DNA from: Protonemura montana
Lineage: Eukaryota > Arthropoda > Insecta > Plecoptera > Nemouridae
DNA length: 64,000 bases
Reading direction: 5' to 3'
Assembly: GCA_947568835.1 (NCBI GenBank)
Contig: OX387608.1
Span: forward strand, 18,758,535-18,822,534
A model generated the notes under the pieces. It saw only the letters and a list, made by a program, of their open reading frames with translations. It did not search any database and was not told where the DNA came from. The position numbers and the translations under genes were made by a program. This document shows positions 1 to 11,940 of the stretch, piece by piece. The stretch's first letter is position 1. Each line of letters begins with the position of its first letter.

Positions 1-395
1 TCGCAGGTAGATGGATTGACGACGCTGTTTTTTTTTTCAGGCTGAGAAGAAGTAGATGGCTCATCATGCCTCTTCTTGTCGGTGTCCCCTTTCATGTTTA
101 TCGAAGGCACTGCTGATTTCTTCAAGACTCTGTTGCTGTCCTTTTTGTATATCGCCATTGCACTTTTGAGAGAAGGTCCTAGCTCGTACTCTTCTTTATC
201 AAAGTGAATAGAGCATACGCGAGCGTAGGGTGACGGAATGAAATTGACACGGTTTATTTTTCTAATCCACATTTTGAAACGGTTTGGTGATCGTTCACGA
301 TTTGGAAACTTGTGAAAGCCAATTTTATTCCCCTCGGCGTCCAAAGCCGGCTTTTTGGCGCTATTGCTACAGCCAAACACACAACAGAACGGCAT
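1..395 (-). CDS. THAP zinc-finger protein, N-terminal part, runs off the window
   Basis: Reading the minus strand from an ATG at 395, the frame stays open to base 1 (about 131 codons, no stop). It starts MPFCCVFGCSN, followed by FHKFPN, a Trp in KMWIRK, then VCSIHF. This is the C-x2-4-C ... C-x2-H spacing of a THAP domain, with the usual Pro, Trp and Phe residues in roughly the first 75 residues. A basic and Ser/Thr-rich linker follows. THAP domains bind DNA as C2CH zinc fingers and occur in P-element and Kolobok transposases as well as host proteins. The surroundings favour a transposon origin, but the catalytic part is outside the window, so this is unresolved. The next 300 bases upstream show no inverted termini that I could find. 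Confidence 0.8.
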   Translation of the reverse strand, partial: MPFCCVFGCSNSAKKPALDAEGNKIGFHKFPNRERSPNRFKMWIRKINRVNFIPSPYARVCSIHFDKEEYELGPSLKSAMAIYKKDSNRVLKKSAVPSINMKGDTDKKRHDEPSTSSQPEKKNSVVNPSTC

Positions 396-713
396 ATTGA
401 AAGTCAAAAAAAGCTAAAATAATTATATGAACACAACCGTCATTACACAATACAATAGACACACTACAAACAAACCACACACTATTTCACGCGCGCTCAA
501 TGCTGTTTAGGCTAGCAATGCCTGCCCGCTCAAGCCGCACGGTCGACTCGCTTACTAACCGGTGACGTCAGCATTCCCACCCCACCAAACTTTACTTGCG
601 TCTAGCAGGGGCTACACTTATCGCACAAACGCCGGGTTTTTTTTATTCAACTATATTTCTGAATCTCCATCTAAATTCTTCGGCCCAAAAAAACCGATTT
701 AACCGGAGTCTAC
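396..713. other. upstream flank of the THAP gene, no gene seen
   Basis: This is a presumed 5' flank for the minus-strand THAP gene. It contains a GC-richer patch around 490-580. No TATA box, RNA gene or element terminus is convincing. Confidence 0.3.
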
Positions 714-1376
714 CTTTAAGATTAAAAGTAACCATCGACAAGGATGAAATGGATTTCCTTGTTTCAATTCACAGAGTCCATGTAAACATTTGGTATCGTC
801 TCACGCATGTGGTTTTGTGGAACTGGTGAACAGATTGGTTGCTACCCGCTTCTAAAAATAACACACCCTTTTCGCTACCTGGCAATCGCGATCCCGCCGA
901 CAGGCTCACAAATACCGCATTTTCTGACAGCCTGAGCCGAGTCGGTAAGGTAGTCATGTAGTTCCTAGGCAGTGCCACTAAAATCCCGCAATCGCTAGCT
1001 GCTAGCACCCCAAACGACTGCTGCGATCATGGTGTGGTTCCAAAGAAGGTCCAAAAAGTTGGCAGAAACTTTAACACAGACTGTAAGGCTCTACCTAACC
1101 CATATTCTTTTCTCTAAGCTACTAGCGCGTTTACGAAAGTCACATGCACTACGGATTTTTCCAACTCCGCGGCACGTACAGCGGTTTGCTACAACTAGCG
1201 CCGCCACCATCCGTCATGCTCTAAGCTTTCTGTCAAACCCCAGTGCCGATATACCAGATACCTTTATACCAGATACCTTTATACCAGATACCTTTATACC
1301 AGATACCTTTATACCAGATACCTTTAAACCTAACCTAAGTCTTTCTTTATGGTAGAAGTAAGTACTTGACGCTAGA
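714..1376 (+). repeat. R1 interspersed repeat, copy a (LINE-free)
   Basis: Bases from about 714 to 1090 match 59995-60066 plus 63262-63561 almost base for base. Landmarks are accatcgacaaggatgaaat, ggttttgtggaactggt and the block ending cagactgtaa. In that other copy a LINE sits between ccatgtaaac and atttggtatc. Here the two are adjacent at 786-787, so this is an empty site. The 3' part holds a 15-bp tandem repeat. ORFs across this region on both strands look incidental. The family is not one I recognise. Confidence 0.75.
1250..1327 (+). repeat. 15-bp tandem repeat within R1
   Basis: About five copies of ataccagataccttt. Because 15 is a multiple of 3, one frame reads a repeating IPDTF. An inverted, longer version with diverged units lies at 5375-5475 in R1 copy b. 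Confidence 0.85.
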
Positions 1377-1380
1377 GTCA

Positions 1381-1553
1381 ACTTTAGAGTCAATTTTGAC
1401 CGAGGAATAAAAAAACCTCGTGAGATGCCTCTGGTGGATGCATTTTAATAATGTCCAGAATATTACCAAAGATACAGTAAACTATCATGTATTCAAAGAA
1501 CGAAAAGTTGGCACAAACTGACGAGGACTCTTATAGGTGGCCCACAGTGGCGG
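1381..1553 (+). repeat. 165-bp direct repeat, first copy
   Basis: It starts caattttgaccgaggaataa and ends cttataggtggcccac. It is about 95% identical to 2541-2703, and a shorter piece recurs at 32190-32260. There is no coding content. The hairpin-like motif accgagg...cctcgt near the start would be typical of a small structured repeat. Confidence 0.8.
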
Positions 1554-1639
1554 TTCGTGGGGCAAAAAAGTGGGAGGCACAAGTTTTGTCACGTAGCCCT
1601 TTTAAGCCCCACAGAAAGTTTCATTTTGGGATTCGTACT

Positions 1640-3796
1640 AGTTTACTTGAGATCAGCTGACTGGATCCTATGCTTTATCCAGGTTATTCGAGATCAGCTG
1701 GCTGTATCAGCTGATACTTGATTGAGATGATCTATGAAATGTTGCTATTGGTTCTTGTTGGTGCTAACATGTGCAGAGATGTGTCAGCTTTCAGCTGCGG
1801 TATTCGTGAAAATATTCCAATGCTGTTTTTTTTTTTTGCTTGTAGGCGTTTTTGCTGGTCGCTGGATGCTGGACGCAGGATCCAGGGGAGTCAACAATTG
1901 CCGCCACGTGACGCTGCTTGAAGTCAAGGTACGTGCACTTCTTTTATATAAACTCATTTCATGCCCGACACGAGGCCACTGCTTGCAGCTGGTTTGCGAA
2001 GTATTGAAAAGGTCGAACTATTCTGCCCACTTCTATCTTTCCTCTCATTCCACTGCTAGAATTCAGTCTAGCCAGGGAGCAAATTATATCATGTTGTAAA
2101 CACTACCAGGCTTATCGCACTCGAAGGATTATTATTTATCAAGTAATTCCCTAACCAATGCAACAACAACAAAAAACCTACAAAATCGGGAGTTTCATTA
2201 TTTTCTTCATATCATTGAGTTCGTGATAACATGCAGATTTCAAATCAATTTCAATCGATTTTCTAGCACAAGAAATGTGGAACGCCAAGTGCGTTCACGC
2301 GCTGTAAAATAATGATTTCTCGGATCCTTGCAAATGAGTCATCGCTATTCGCTAAGCCTTCTTATCGCAGGACTCATGTTTTCATTGCTCTGCGCTTGAA
2401 GCGAGGCTTTAAAATACTCAGCAAAATTCTTAGAGGACATAAAAATTAATACATTTAAAATCAATTGATCTTTTGATTTCAATTCTTTGGTGATTACTAT
2501 CGTAACTGCATCGACTGATGATCGTTTTTTGAACGAACTTTAGAGTCAATTTTGACCGAGGAATAAAAAAACCTCGTGAGATGCCTCTGGTGGATGCATT
2601 TTAAAAATGTCCAGAATCTTACCAAAGATACAGTAAACTATCGTGTATTCAATGAACGAAAAGTTGGCACAAACTGACGAGGACTCTTATAGGTGGCCCA
2701 CCACTGGTAAGCCAAGAATTACACTGCATTTCTTTGTAGAATTATTACGCTGAGCACTTTAAATTTCACTTATAATTATTTTCCCACGTGTGCCTCACTT
2801 AGATAAGAAATAAATTGTGTATCGATGGTTGCAATGTGAAATATCAGATTCCTGATCGGTTCTGGTAATTGGCTAATTTTTCGTCAGACAGAACATGGTT
2901 TGAAGATTTTATATCCTCGAATGACGTTTGCGTACCGTGTTGCAATCTGTGAAGAAATAATGTACAGCTACAATAATATGTAGCGCCAATAAGTCAATCG
3001 CGACTATTGGAGAACCCGAATGAAATATATGTCTAATTACTCCCGCTCCTTCGCAAAATAATAATGTGGAATTGAAGTCTGGCAGGCAAATCATACTTGC
3101 TACACACTCTGAAATCTCGCGCTATGTTTACAAATCTCAGCTCATTCATTAGGGAATTAAAAAAATCCACCCGAGGATTACAGCGATAAGACCAATTGCA
3201 GACTTTCCTGCCTCATGAAAGACTGCAAGGTCGCGCTCGAAGTAGCTGGTACAACTAGCTAGCAGGCACTAACATCAGCCTGAATGTATGCAATATGCAT
3301 TTTTTACGTCTTCGACTTGTCCGAAAAGTTGCGCCTCGCAAGCGTTTACCTGGCTCAAACCAGTACCTACATCGTTCGTCCGATCGTGATAAAGCACACA
3401 AATTTGAAATCTGCATACTTCAGGCTTCATGACATCCTTATTATTAGTTTAATAGATCATTTTTTGTGCAACTGACGATCGGTTTAAAACCAGAAACTTT
3501 TTTAGATTCAATGAAGAGTTTTTGAAAATTGATTACTCAATCAATTTTAAAGCTGCGACTTCCAAAATTGTTTGTGTGAGATGATTATGTGGAGGCATTT
3601 TGGGTAAAAATCGCGGACTCTTTAACTCGTGTTTTTGCAGCGCTGATTTGCGCCAAGGATTTGATTTTAAATTTTCCCGGAAAACTCACCAATTTTCAGG
3701 GAATTATTTTTCCTTGTCGTTAACATAATACAAACACAATATATCCATTTGAGACCCATTTTTAACGATTTTACCCGCGGGAATGATGGGCCTTAA
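1640..3796 (+). repeat. composite repeat C, copy 1 (body)
   Basis: In order it contains two 41-bp-type units with gatcagctggctgtatc (1645-1725), a block with ggagtcaacaattgccgcca (about 1885), a block around tcatttcatgcccgacac (about 1960), and about 1.8 kb of AT-rich noncoding DNA. The same blocks in the same order occur at 41160-45520. The section from about 1995 on is about 95% identical to 31645-32260. The second copy of the 165-bp repeat (2539-2703) lies inside. The site near 3377-3390 is the empty site for the element at 32949-37216. The small ORFs are not conserved and I do not believe them. Confidence 0.7.
2539..2703 (+). repeat. 165-bp direct repeat, second copy
   Basis: Near-identical partner of 1381-1553, about 1 kb downstream in the same orientation. 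Confidence 0.8.
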
Positions 3797-4806
3797 CCTC
3801 GATGATTTCCCTAGAACCAGTGTATACAACTCGCCAAACCGTTCCGTGGTCACCCATCCAATACCTAACCTAGCCATCGTTGCTTAACTTTCATCCCTCC
3901 AACCTATCTCCCGAACAGAACTTGTCATGTGTATGATGGTCACCCATCCAATACCTGACCTAGCACAGTGTTGCTTATCTTGCGTCCCTCCAACCTCTCT
4001 CCCGAACAGAACTTGTCATGTGTAGGATGGCCACCCATCCAATACATGACCCAGCGCAGTGATGCTTAACTTAAATCTTTCAACCTCTCTCCCGAACAGA
4101 ACTGATCATGTGTATGATGGTCACCCATCCAATACCTGACCCAGCGCAGTGTTGCTTAACTTTCATCCCTCCAACCTCTCTCCCGAACCGAACTGGTCAT
4201 GTGTATGATGGTCACCCATCCAATACCTAACCCAGCGAAGTGTAGCTTTACTATCATCCCTCCAACCTCTCTCCCGAACAGAACTGGTCATGTGTATGGT
4301 GGTTACCCATCCAATACCTGACCCAGCGCAGTTTTACTTAACTTTCATCCCTCCAACCTCTCTCTCGTACAGAACTGGCCATGTGTAAGATGGGCATCCA
4401 TCCAACACCTGGCCCAGCGCAGTGTTGCTTAACTTTCATCCCTCCAACCTCTCCCCCGAACAGAACTGGTCATATTGTGTTTGATGGTCACCCATCCAAT
4501 ACCTGACCTAGCGTAGTGTTGCTCAACTTTCGTCCTTCCAACCTCTCTTCGGAACAGAACTGGTCATGTGTATGATGGTCACCCATCCAACACCTGGCCC
4601 AGCGCAGTGTTGCTTATCCTTTATCCCTCCAACCTCTCCCCCGAACAGAATTGGTCATATTGTGTTTGATGGTCACCCATCCAATACCTGACCTAGCGTA
4701 GTGTTGCTTAACTTTCATCCCTCCAACCTCTCTCCCAAACAGAACTGGTCATGTGTATGATGGTCACTTATCCAATACCTGACCCAGCGCAGTGTTGCTT
4801 AACTTC
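3797..4806 (-). repeat. 5S-rRNA-like 91-bp tandem array A1
   Basis: About 10 to 11 head-to-tail units of roughly 91 bp. Read on the minus strand, each unit carries agttaagcaacactgcgct, a short spacer, then ggtattggatgggtgacc. This is the 3' half of a 5S rRNA, covering box A, the intermediate element and box C of the internal promoter. The rest of the unit (ccagttctgttcgggagaga) is not standard 5S. A 40-bp head (cctcgatgatttccc...actcgcc) before the first unit is shared with the array at 45665. Units differ by a few percent. No complete 120-nt 5S gene is present. Confidence 0.85.
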
Positions 4807-4835
4807 AGTGATCAGTATTAGTGTAAAAAAAACAA

Positions 4836-4976
4836 TTTGAAATGGGTTTTGAATGCTAAGTAAAGGGCAACTAAATTTCCCAACGTTTCGTAACTTTACT
4901 AGTTACTTCTTCAAGGGTTTGAGCAGTCCTGATAATTTAGTAGCCCTTTACTTAGCATTCAAAACCCGTTTCAAAA
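4836..4976. mobile_element. small foldback element (MITE-like)
   Basis: Terminal inverted repeats of about 42 bp, with core gggttttgaatgctaagtaa on the left and its reverse complement on the right, differ at about two positions and enclose about 55 bp. It has no coding capacity. It lies directly after array A1. No target duplication is clear. Confidence 0.7.
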
Positions 4977-5308
4977 AGTTTTCTTAAAACTAGTGCTAAG
5001 GATAAATTTAGTAGACATGAGTCTAAAAACCATCATGAAGTATGAGTGTAGTTTACGTGATATTTTAAAATTCTTTCTTGACCAGTCATTGATTATTGTT
5101 GATCCACAAATAACAGAGTTTGATTTGGTTTGATCGCGGCTCAGTTCTTACAGATTCACTATACGATAATATTCTAGCATAACATGTTTCCAGGGTTCAA
5201 ACCAGCGCTTACTCACAACACGCATTGCGTTGTTTGCATTGTTATTGTTTGAATTAATCTGAAACCCTTTTAAATCACTGCATGCCTTGACTTGCAAAGC
5301 TCTTTACT

Positions 5309-6012
5309 AGCGTCAAGTACTCACTTCTGCCATAGAACAAATACTTAAGTTAGGTAGAAAGGTATCTGGTAAAATGTATCTGGTATAAAGGTATCTGGTA
5401 TAAAGGTATCTGGTATAAAGGTATCTGGTATAAAGGTTTCTGGTATAAAGATATCTGGTATAAAGATATCTGGTTGCGCAGTCGGTCAAATGCCTTGTCG
5501 GTCAGTTGCGCCGGGTGGGTAGTAGGCGAACCCAGTGAACGTCAAGGAGGGAACGTGGGTTGATAGGAGGCTGGTCTTAGTAGACTTGCCATCCTACATT
5601 GAAATGGCGAAATTTTAGGTAAAACAGAACCGGCTTAGTAATTAATTGTAAAGAAATATCGTTTCAGAAAATTGGATTTTCGAACAATCATAAAATACTC
5701 CCAATACTTATGTGAAATGTGATTTAGCCTTAGAGAAAAGAATATGGGTTAGGAAGAGCCGTACAGTCTGTGTTAAAGTTTCTGCCAACTTTTTGGACCT
5801 TCTTTGGAACCACACCTTCTTTGGAACTGATATTAAACATCAGGATCTTACTTAGGAGGGTTCTTTACTTGTATGCTATAAAAGTGGAATTTAATCTTTG
5901 ACTGCGGTATTTTCTTTCTGCAACTAATTGTTTAAAAAAAATCTTAATCTGAAACATTTTGGTAGGTTTCTGGATAACGTTTTATTTTTGAGTTTTATGC
6001 TATAAAATTGCG
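5309..6012 (-). repeat. R1 interspersed repeat, copy b (inverted)
   Basis: The reverse complement of 5740-5823 matches 1029-1110 (ggtccaaaaagttggcagaa). The reverse complement of 5830-6012 matches 59817-59990. The 15-bp repeat array (5375-5475, inverted) corresponds to 1250-1327. Two parts differ from copy a. The section with the LINE target is missing here. The stretch at 5476-5735 replaces 1110-1249 with unrelated sequence between identical borders. Confidence 0.7.
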
Positions 6013-6687
6013 ACTTATGAAATATTTTATCAACAGAAATAATCCGATCCCTTCAGTTGCTGTCACAAATTATTGCGAATTAGTTTTTCTGAACGATGCC
6101 CCCACACCGATTAAGGTTTACAAGTGCTGGACATTGACATGAACGCACGAAAGACTCACATGGACTCACGTGTGTCGAACGTTTTTAAGTTTTTGGTTTG
6201 CCCGATCGGCTTTCGGAAGGGAAGAAGTGTCTTTGCCCGAGGCGTTGGCTCGCGTAGTTTCCTTGATGTCCATCCACACTCTTTCCTAATTTTCACTAAA
6301 ATTAAGTGACGGAAAGCGAATTGTCGATGTGAAAGACAGGGACCGTCCGAGTGTAGCCGGGACTCGGGGGTGTCAGGCGGAGAAGGGAAGATGAGGTAGC
6401 AGCAAGACACAATGTTCGTGAAGACTTCATTTACTTATTACTCTTCTTTGATACAATAATGCTGGCTGGACGGAACGCTTGGTGTGTGTGTTGCTGATCT
6501 GGCGGCCGGGATCCAAGAGAGTGAGCCTGGCTCTCGTACTCCAGATATATCCATCAAAACACTAGGGTTGCACTTTACTAGCTGGACGCTCTCTGACATT
6601 ACTAGCACTATCTATAGTGGTACCCTAATACTCGGTGATGGTACTGTATCAACTGTAGTTGGTACACGAGAGCCAGTCAGGGTAAAA
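6013..6687. other. no gene seen
   Basis: Mixed-composition DNA with only short overlapping ORFs on both strands (for example 6124-6309 and 6156-6410) that mirror each other and match nothing I know. It could include the 3' flank of the P-like element that follows on the minus strand, but no inverted terminus was found. Confidence 0.3.
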
Positions 6688-8730
6688 TCATTCAACCTCG
6701 TGAGTCACTGCGTCCAGTATCCTTTCCATCAGTCGTGGTTCATGAAATGTTCGTTGCGTCACGTTAACGTAGGTTTGAAGTGCAAGTCTTGAAACGTCAG
6801 TCATCATGTCAGTCGGGGGGCATAATCCACCCAAGTCTTCTGTGTCTTTGTTAATGTACGTCTTGTAAAATAGCAACATTTCGTCGGAAAATTCCAGATC
6901 TTGATTTGGTTTAAATAAATTTATTTTCTCTCTCATGTCGATTTGGCATTGATCACATTTGCAATTTTTGATGCAAATCCTTGCGACATAGCCAGAAAAG
7001 TACCTAATTGCATTTGCCTCGAGAGACGCGGCAGTCAGATTCAATTCCTGGCAAGTAAGGAGAGCTGTAATTTTTGTCAAAAACTGACTGATGGGCCATG
7101 TAATCCTCCATAGTTAAATCGATCTCGTCTATCAACTCGTCAGTCTCTAGCCGAGATAGATTCTCGTCCATTGTCGGAATGTCAACGACAGAGTTCTTAA
7201 CTATATCGTGGCCAGGAAGATCGATGATCTCAATTGGACACTCAGTATCAAGGAAATCCTCTCCGTTATCAGGAATGATAACAGTATCCTCTGAACTCGG
7301 CATGATGGTCAATAAGTTGACATCATTGTCTTGCCTACAATTTGTGTTCGATGACTTTGACACTCTACGGCATTGCAATGAAAGCGAATCAACTGCCGAG
7401 TCGTTGGATTGCGATCGAATCCACCACGAGCTCGAATCATCGAAAACAAACACTCAATAGGATCTTGGTTCAAGCGAGCAGTGAGGAGGAAATAATAACC
7501 CTCTGCTTTCAAATCATTCCACAATTCAAGGATAGCGCGGATGGTATTTCTTAGCTCTACGAAGCAAGGGGGATAAACCCTGTCCCGCGATGTCCGCTTA
7601 CACACCACCCAAGTATCAATGAATTCCGGAGAATTTTCTAAAGTGTTCCGAGCAATCCGATTTTTCTTAGATATAGCACAATTATAATGGTTCGAAACCA
7701 ACATAACCGAGCTGTTCAGTGCGTCAAAGAGATTATTGAGGAAGCCTATGAATTTAGCAGCGGACGATGCAGTTCTCGATTTTAACTCTCCGGTCCCAAT
7801 CAACGTGTGTATTAACGCTGCCATTGACCCCGAGAGCTCTTGGACAGCCAGTTTCACAGACATTCTGTTAAATTTATTACGTGCAATGTGTCGAGTGCTT
7901 AACTTAACATTGTCCCTAGCAAAGTTTGATTCCTGGTCTGTGACATAAACATCTCGCACATAGCGCCAAGACACTTGCTGGACAACACCGTCTAGCGCCA
8001 CAAAGAAATCTTTGCTGATCAAATTGTTTCCGATGCTTTTGAACAAATGTGGCACGTCGTAAAGAGCATATATTTTACGACCATTTAGGTGCTTGAAAAA
8101 TTGTTCGCCAGGCTCCAGATTCAACTTGTTCATTAGAGATTGGTTGTTCGGCCCCTGGTCACATGTGCAAGCACGAACGACCGCACCCGCTTCAAATAGG
8201 GCCGTGATATTTTGTTTCACTAATTTCAACATATCTTTCCCAGACACATTTGTGCCAGCCACATAAAATGACAAGGGCATCTTGTAACCAAGATTACGGC
8301 CACGAATCATAAACACAATAACATGTGATCCAGAGGTCGCCTTCCTACCTAATTCACCAAAATCTTCGAAACCTTCAATCAAGTCATATCGTGGGGAATA
8401 TCTCTCTTCATCGACATTTTGTCGAAAACAAGAACGCACTCGCGCTCAACAGGGGAAATTTGGGCCATCTTTTCGCGCAGCTTTTGACATCAGCGATGCG
8501 CATAGACCTGGCTGCAAGTCCAACTCACTGAGCCATCTCTCAATTGTAGACTTGCCCGGCTGATTGAAACCAAATCTCTCCCTCAAATCGGAATACAAGC
8601 CAGGGCCCTAGTAATGCATGTCGAGAGCGAGCTGTTTTTCAGCAGAAGTCCATTTCTGCGTTTTCTTATGCAGCAATTGCATTTTGAAAAACGTGTGCTC
8701 GTCAGGAGGCAAAAACGAAGCGGAAGCTAT
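6688..8730 (-). pseudogene. P-element/THAP9-type transposase, broken
   Basis: On the minus strand from about 8730, an N-terminal block has KWTSAEKQLALDMHY and STIERWLSELDLQPG, as in P-type transposases. It is cut by a TAG at 8608-8610 and a TGA at 8446-8448. The strand with the first catalytic Asp (VLVFDKM) is in another frame from the next block, DLIEGFEDFGELGRK, so there is a frameshift near 8400-8430. The longest open part (8439-7309) holds CDQGPNN, YDVPHLFKSIGNNL, and LNQDPIECLFSMIRARGG with the expected catalytic Glu. The C-terminal part continues in two more frames and ends with ANAIRYFSGYVARICIKNC and CDQC at 7080-6688. No THAP domain is seen upstream. It is a dead copy, 5'-truncated or diverged. 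Confidence 0.85.
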
Positions 8731-10655
8731 TGCTACATCGCCTGGATTTTGCTACGCTTTGCCGCTAATTTAGCAGCTCCTATCGTCGCTATGCAACTTT
8801 TCGACGCATTTGATCGATGCTTTAGTGTGTTCTACCAAACCCAAACCCATCCGCATTACATTGTCGGCAACTATCGTAATAGAAATTTTAAAAAAATATT
8901 TTTGTTAAACTACCCTTTCAATTGTGTCGATGTCGCAGGTGTATAATATTCTATTCAGTGAAGCTCATGTACCAAATACCAGTATTTGGCAACCTTTAAT
9001 TAAATGTGTGGGCACTGCATGAAAGAGAGGATTAACACTTGTTTCCTGCCCTTTTCATTTTAAAGTGGTGTCCGTGAGAAAATAGGTAAAATGTTCGTAC
9101 AATGCCTCAGAGAGACCGAAGAAAGGGCTTGCTAGCAATTTATTTTAAGCAAACATTCGGACCGTGGCTTTGCGAACGTTATTTGCCCGCCAAATATCCC
9201 TGGCCGTGGACTACTCAATAATATTGGAACCACTACAAAGATTTTTAACTTTCCGTAACAGATTTCTGGTTGAAATTTTCTTGTAAGCACTATCTATATA
9301 TTTTATCTCGTTGTTGTAGTGCTTCATGAATAGTGAAAAAAAACGTGTGCCTTATCTTCGTAATACACAGACAACATTTAAATCTTGAGAAGAGTAGGAG
9401 TACACAAGAAGTTGGGCTGCAATTGTTCACCCTTGCAATCAAATTAGGCAGTCGGTATAGGTACCATGTTGTAGGAAGAGTTAGCTATTTGTTGCGTCAA
9501 ATCAACTAAATTGATAGAAATCGCAAAATTGTGCCTGGAAATAGACAATGTAATACCTACTTCACAAAATCAGCAAAAAAAGGGTAGGTGAACTAATAGG
9601 GAATAAAAACAATTTTAAGTTGGCATTCTCGCGTATTATAGATAAAATGGCGTTGATGAAAAATAGTAAATTTTCCGCCACTTCGTTGCACTGAAGTTGC
9701 ATTACTACCGACAGGTTAATTAAGAAAATAGCAAGCGATTCGTTATTGTAGAAGCGTTTAGAAAAACAATGTGTCCATGCGCGTCAACTTTTGACGGAGA
9801 TGTAGTGCCTAGAAGGTACAAATCATGCCGATTGACGCCCGAACATAACTGAGCTACCGTTGTAAGCAAAGAAGTCATCTGAGCCACGATACCGACGATA
9901 CCTTCTAGTTTGTGAAATATAGCGGTGGCTTATGTTCCCACCTAAATGTAAACATTTATATGTATTTGGAAATGCAAGCTAAAATTAATGTCAACTCTGG
10001 TAAACTTACTTACATCCACGTGACCGGCTGCTTCATGAAAACTTTGTCCCACGTGACACTGAACTGCCATCACTAAAACGCATATTTTTCTCGCAAGGAA
10101 ATTACAACATCGATTATAGTCACTGGGTTTACATAAAATAATACCAATTTAACACTGAAAGCAAACGTTGAGCGTTTGCAGGAAAGAGCGAAAAAACGCG
10201 CGCTGAAATGATTGTCGCGACCACCTCGCACTATTCGCCTCAGCGACTGGCGTCCTGTTGCACCGCAATAGCTGAATTAAAGGCAACCTGCTAATAGCTA
10301 CTATACCATCCCATTCCCATGCCATCTGGGACCTCACATTCGGCAATGCCGAAGATCGAACCCAGATCTCAATTACTATTCTTGAGTTTTCTTCATACAG
10401 TACTACGCAGAAAGACGAGACTTGACATGCTAATTCTTATCGAATAGCATGGACAAAAACCTTCCATCCCTACGTCTGCAGAGCTGTACCTAGTGTTAAA
10501 TTAATATAATATCTAAATACAAATACAAATGAACAGAGCTGAAAACACAGAGGTCTCTGGATAGCCGATTGCATATGATCGACAGGGGAAAATCGCATTT
10601 TCGAGAGTATACTCAGCTTTGCTGGATTTCAGTGTGTTGCGTTCGCAAACAAGCA
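8731..10655. other. no gene seen
   Basis: AT-rich DNA without a convincing ORF, RNA gene or paired repeat. The short ORFs at 10149-10346 and 10513-10725 have no recognisable features. The 5' end of the P-like element may lie in the first few hundred bases. Confidence 0.3.
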
Positions 10656-10902
10656 GCTGCAACCAGGGACCCGAACCGAAATGATTAAAGGTTCTGGTTC
10701 CGGTTCCGGTTCCTAATTTTCTCAAATAAGGGTTCTGATTCCGGCTTTAAGTTTAAAAAGGTTCTGGTTCCACTTGATAAATAAAGCGTTATTTTTTTAA
10801 ATTTTGCTGTTGTACAGGTTCAAGTTTTAGTGGTTTTTAGTGACACTTAGTTTTGTTTTTCCATCTGCCAGGGACAGGTCTTTTTCCTCACATTGGGTTT
10901 CA

Positions 10903-11706
10903 TATTCATATTCATATTCTTTATTCCGTAACACTATACAATATAGTATGGAACATGTCAAAAAAGTATAAAATAGTAAGGTATAAAATATATGTAAATC
11001 AAATATCAATTATAAATTTAGAGCTCAAGAAATTCTCTAATGGTATAAAATGGGTGATTAAGTAAAAATGACATAACAATACTTTTAAAGTTATTTGAAG
11101 TTGACCCCCTTGGCGTACATTCAGATAGTTTATTAAAAATTAAAGAACACATGTATTTAGGGTTTTTTTCGGAAAAACTAAGGTTCGTAGTAGGTAAAAA
11201 TATTTTATTTTCTGATCGTGTAAAGTAGTTGTGTCTTTGTGAGACTAGAGGGAAAAGAACTCGATTGTTATTTACAAAGACAGCTGCTTCTAAAATGTAT
11301 ATATTGATTACAGTTAAAATCTTCAGTTTTATAAAAAGATCTCGACATGGGTGGCGTCGGGGAACTCCAGCCAATTTCCGTACGGCCCTTTTCTGAAGAA
11401 TGAGAACTCTTCTCGTTAGCGGATCACAACCCCAAAATAAAATGCCATAGCTTAGTCTGGAATAGATTTGCGAATAATACACCAGCAGAGCTGCGTGAGA
11501 GCCAGCGACCCTTTTTACAATGGTTATCATAAATATTGCAGTCCCTAGCGCTGAGCTAATAATTTTGATATGGGGTTCCCAACTAAGAGTTTCAGATAGC
11601 GTTAGTCCAAGAAATTTAGTGCTAACTTCTCTCTTCACCGTTCTGTTACCCAATTTGACCAAAGCACTCGAGTCTGGTGGCTTCCAGAAAGGGTGGAATT
11701 GAATGT
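10903..11706 (-). pseudogene. 5'-truncated LINE (CR1/Jockey-like), reverse-transcriptase 3' end
   Basis: The minus-strand ORF 11743-11018 encodes the post-catalytic part of a LINE ORF2: KFLGLTLSETLSWEPHI, then LSYGILFWGCDP, LQKRAVRKLAGVPRRHPC, and the end FLLNHPFYTIREFLEL. The catalytic YADD is absent because of 5' truncation. The first dozen residues of the ORF come from the hAT host sequence. The 3' tail is a (tattca)n microsatellite at 10903-10922. The flanks gggtttca at 10895-10902 and 11707-11714 are an 8-bp target duplication. The second hAT copy has the uninterrupted site near 50715. Confidence 0.88.
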
Positions 11707-11940
11707 GGGTTTCAAAGCACACGAAGCCAGTTGCATAAAACATAGGGGTGTAACGAAGTCGTAATAATTTGTTTGATTCAATTTCTCTGCACCAGTAGAG
11801 TTACAGTGTACTACTATGTACGGAGTAAAAAAGGCAGGCTAGTCCATCTCTATAAGACAAAGCATGCACGACAAGGGGTTAGTTTGTTTGAGGCTTTCAA
11901 GTAAAAAATGTAAAGAAATGGATTTACGGTTAGACTCTGA

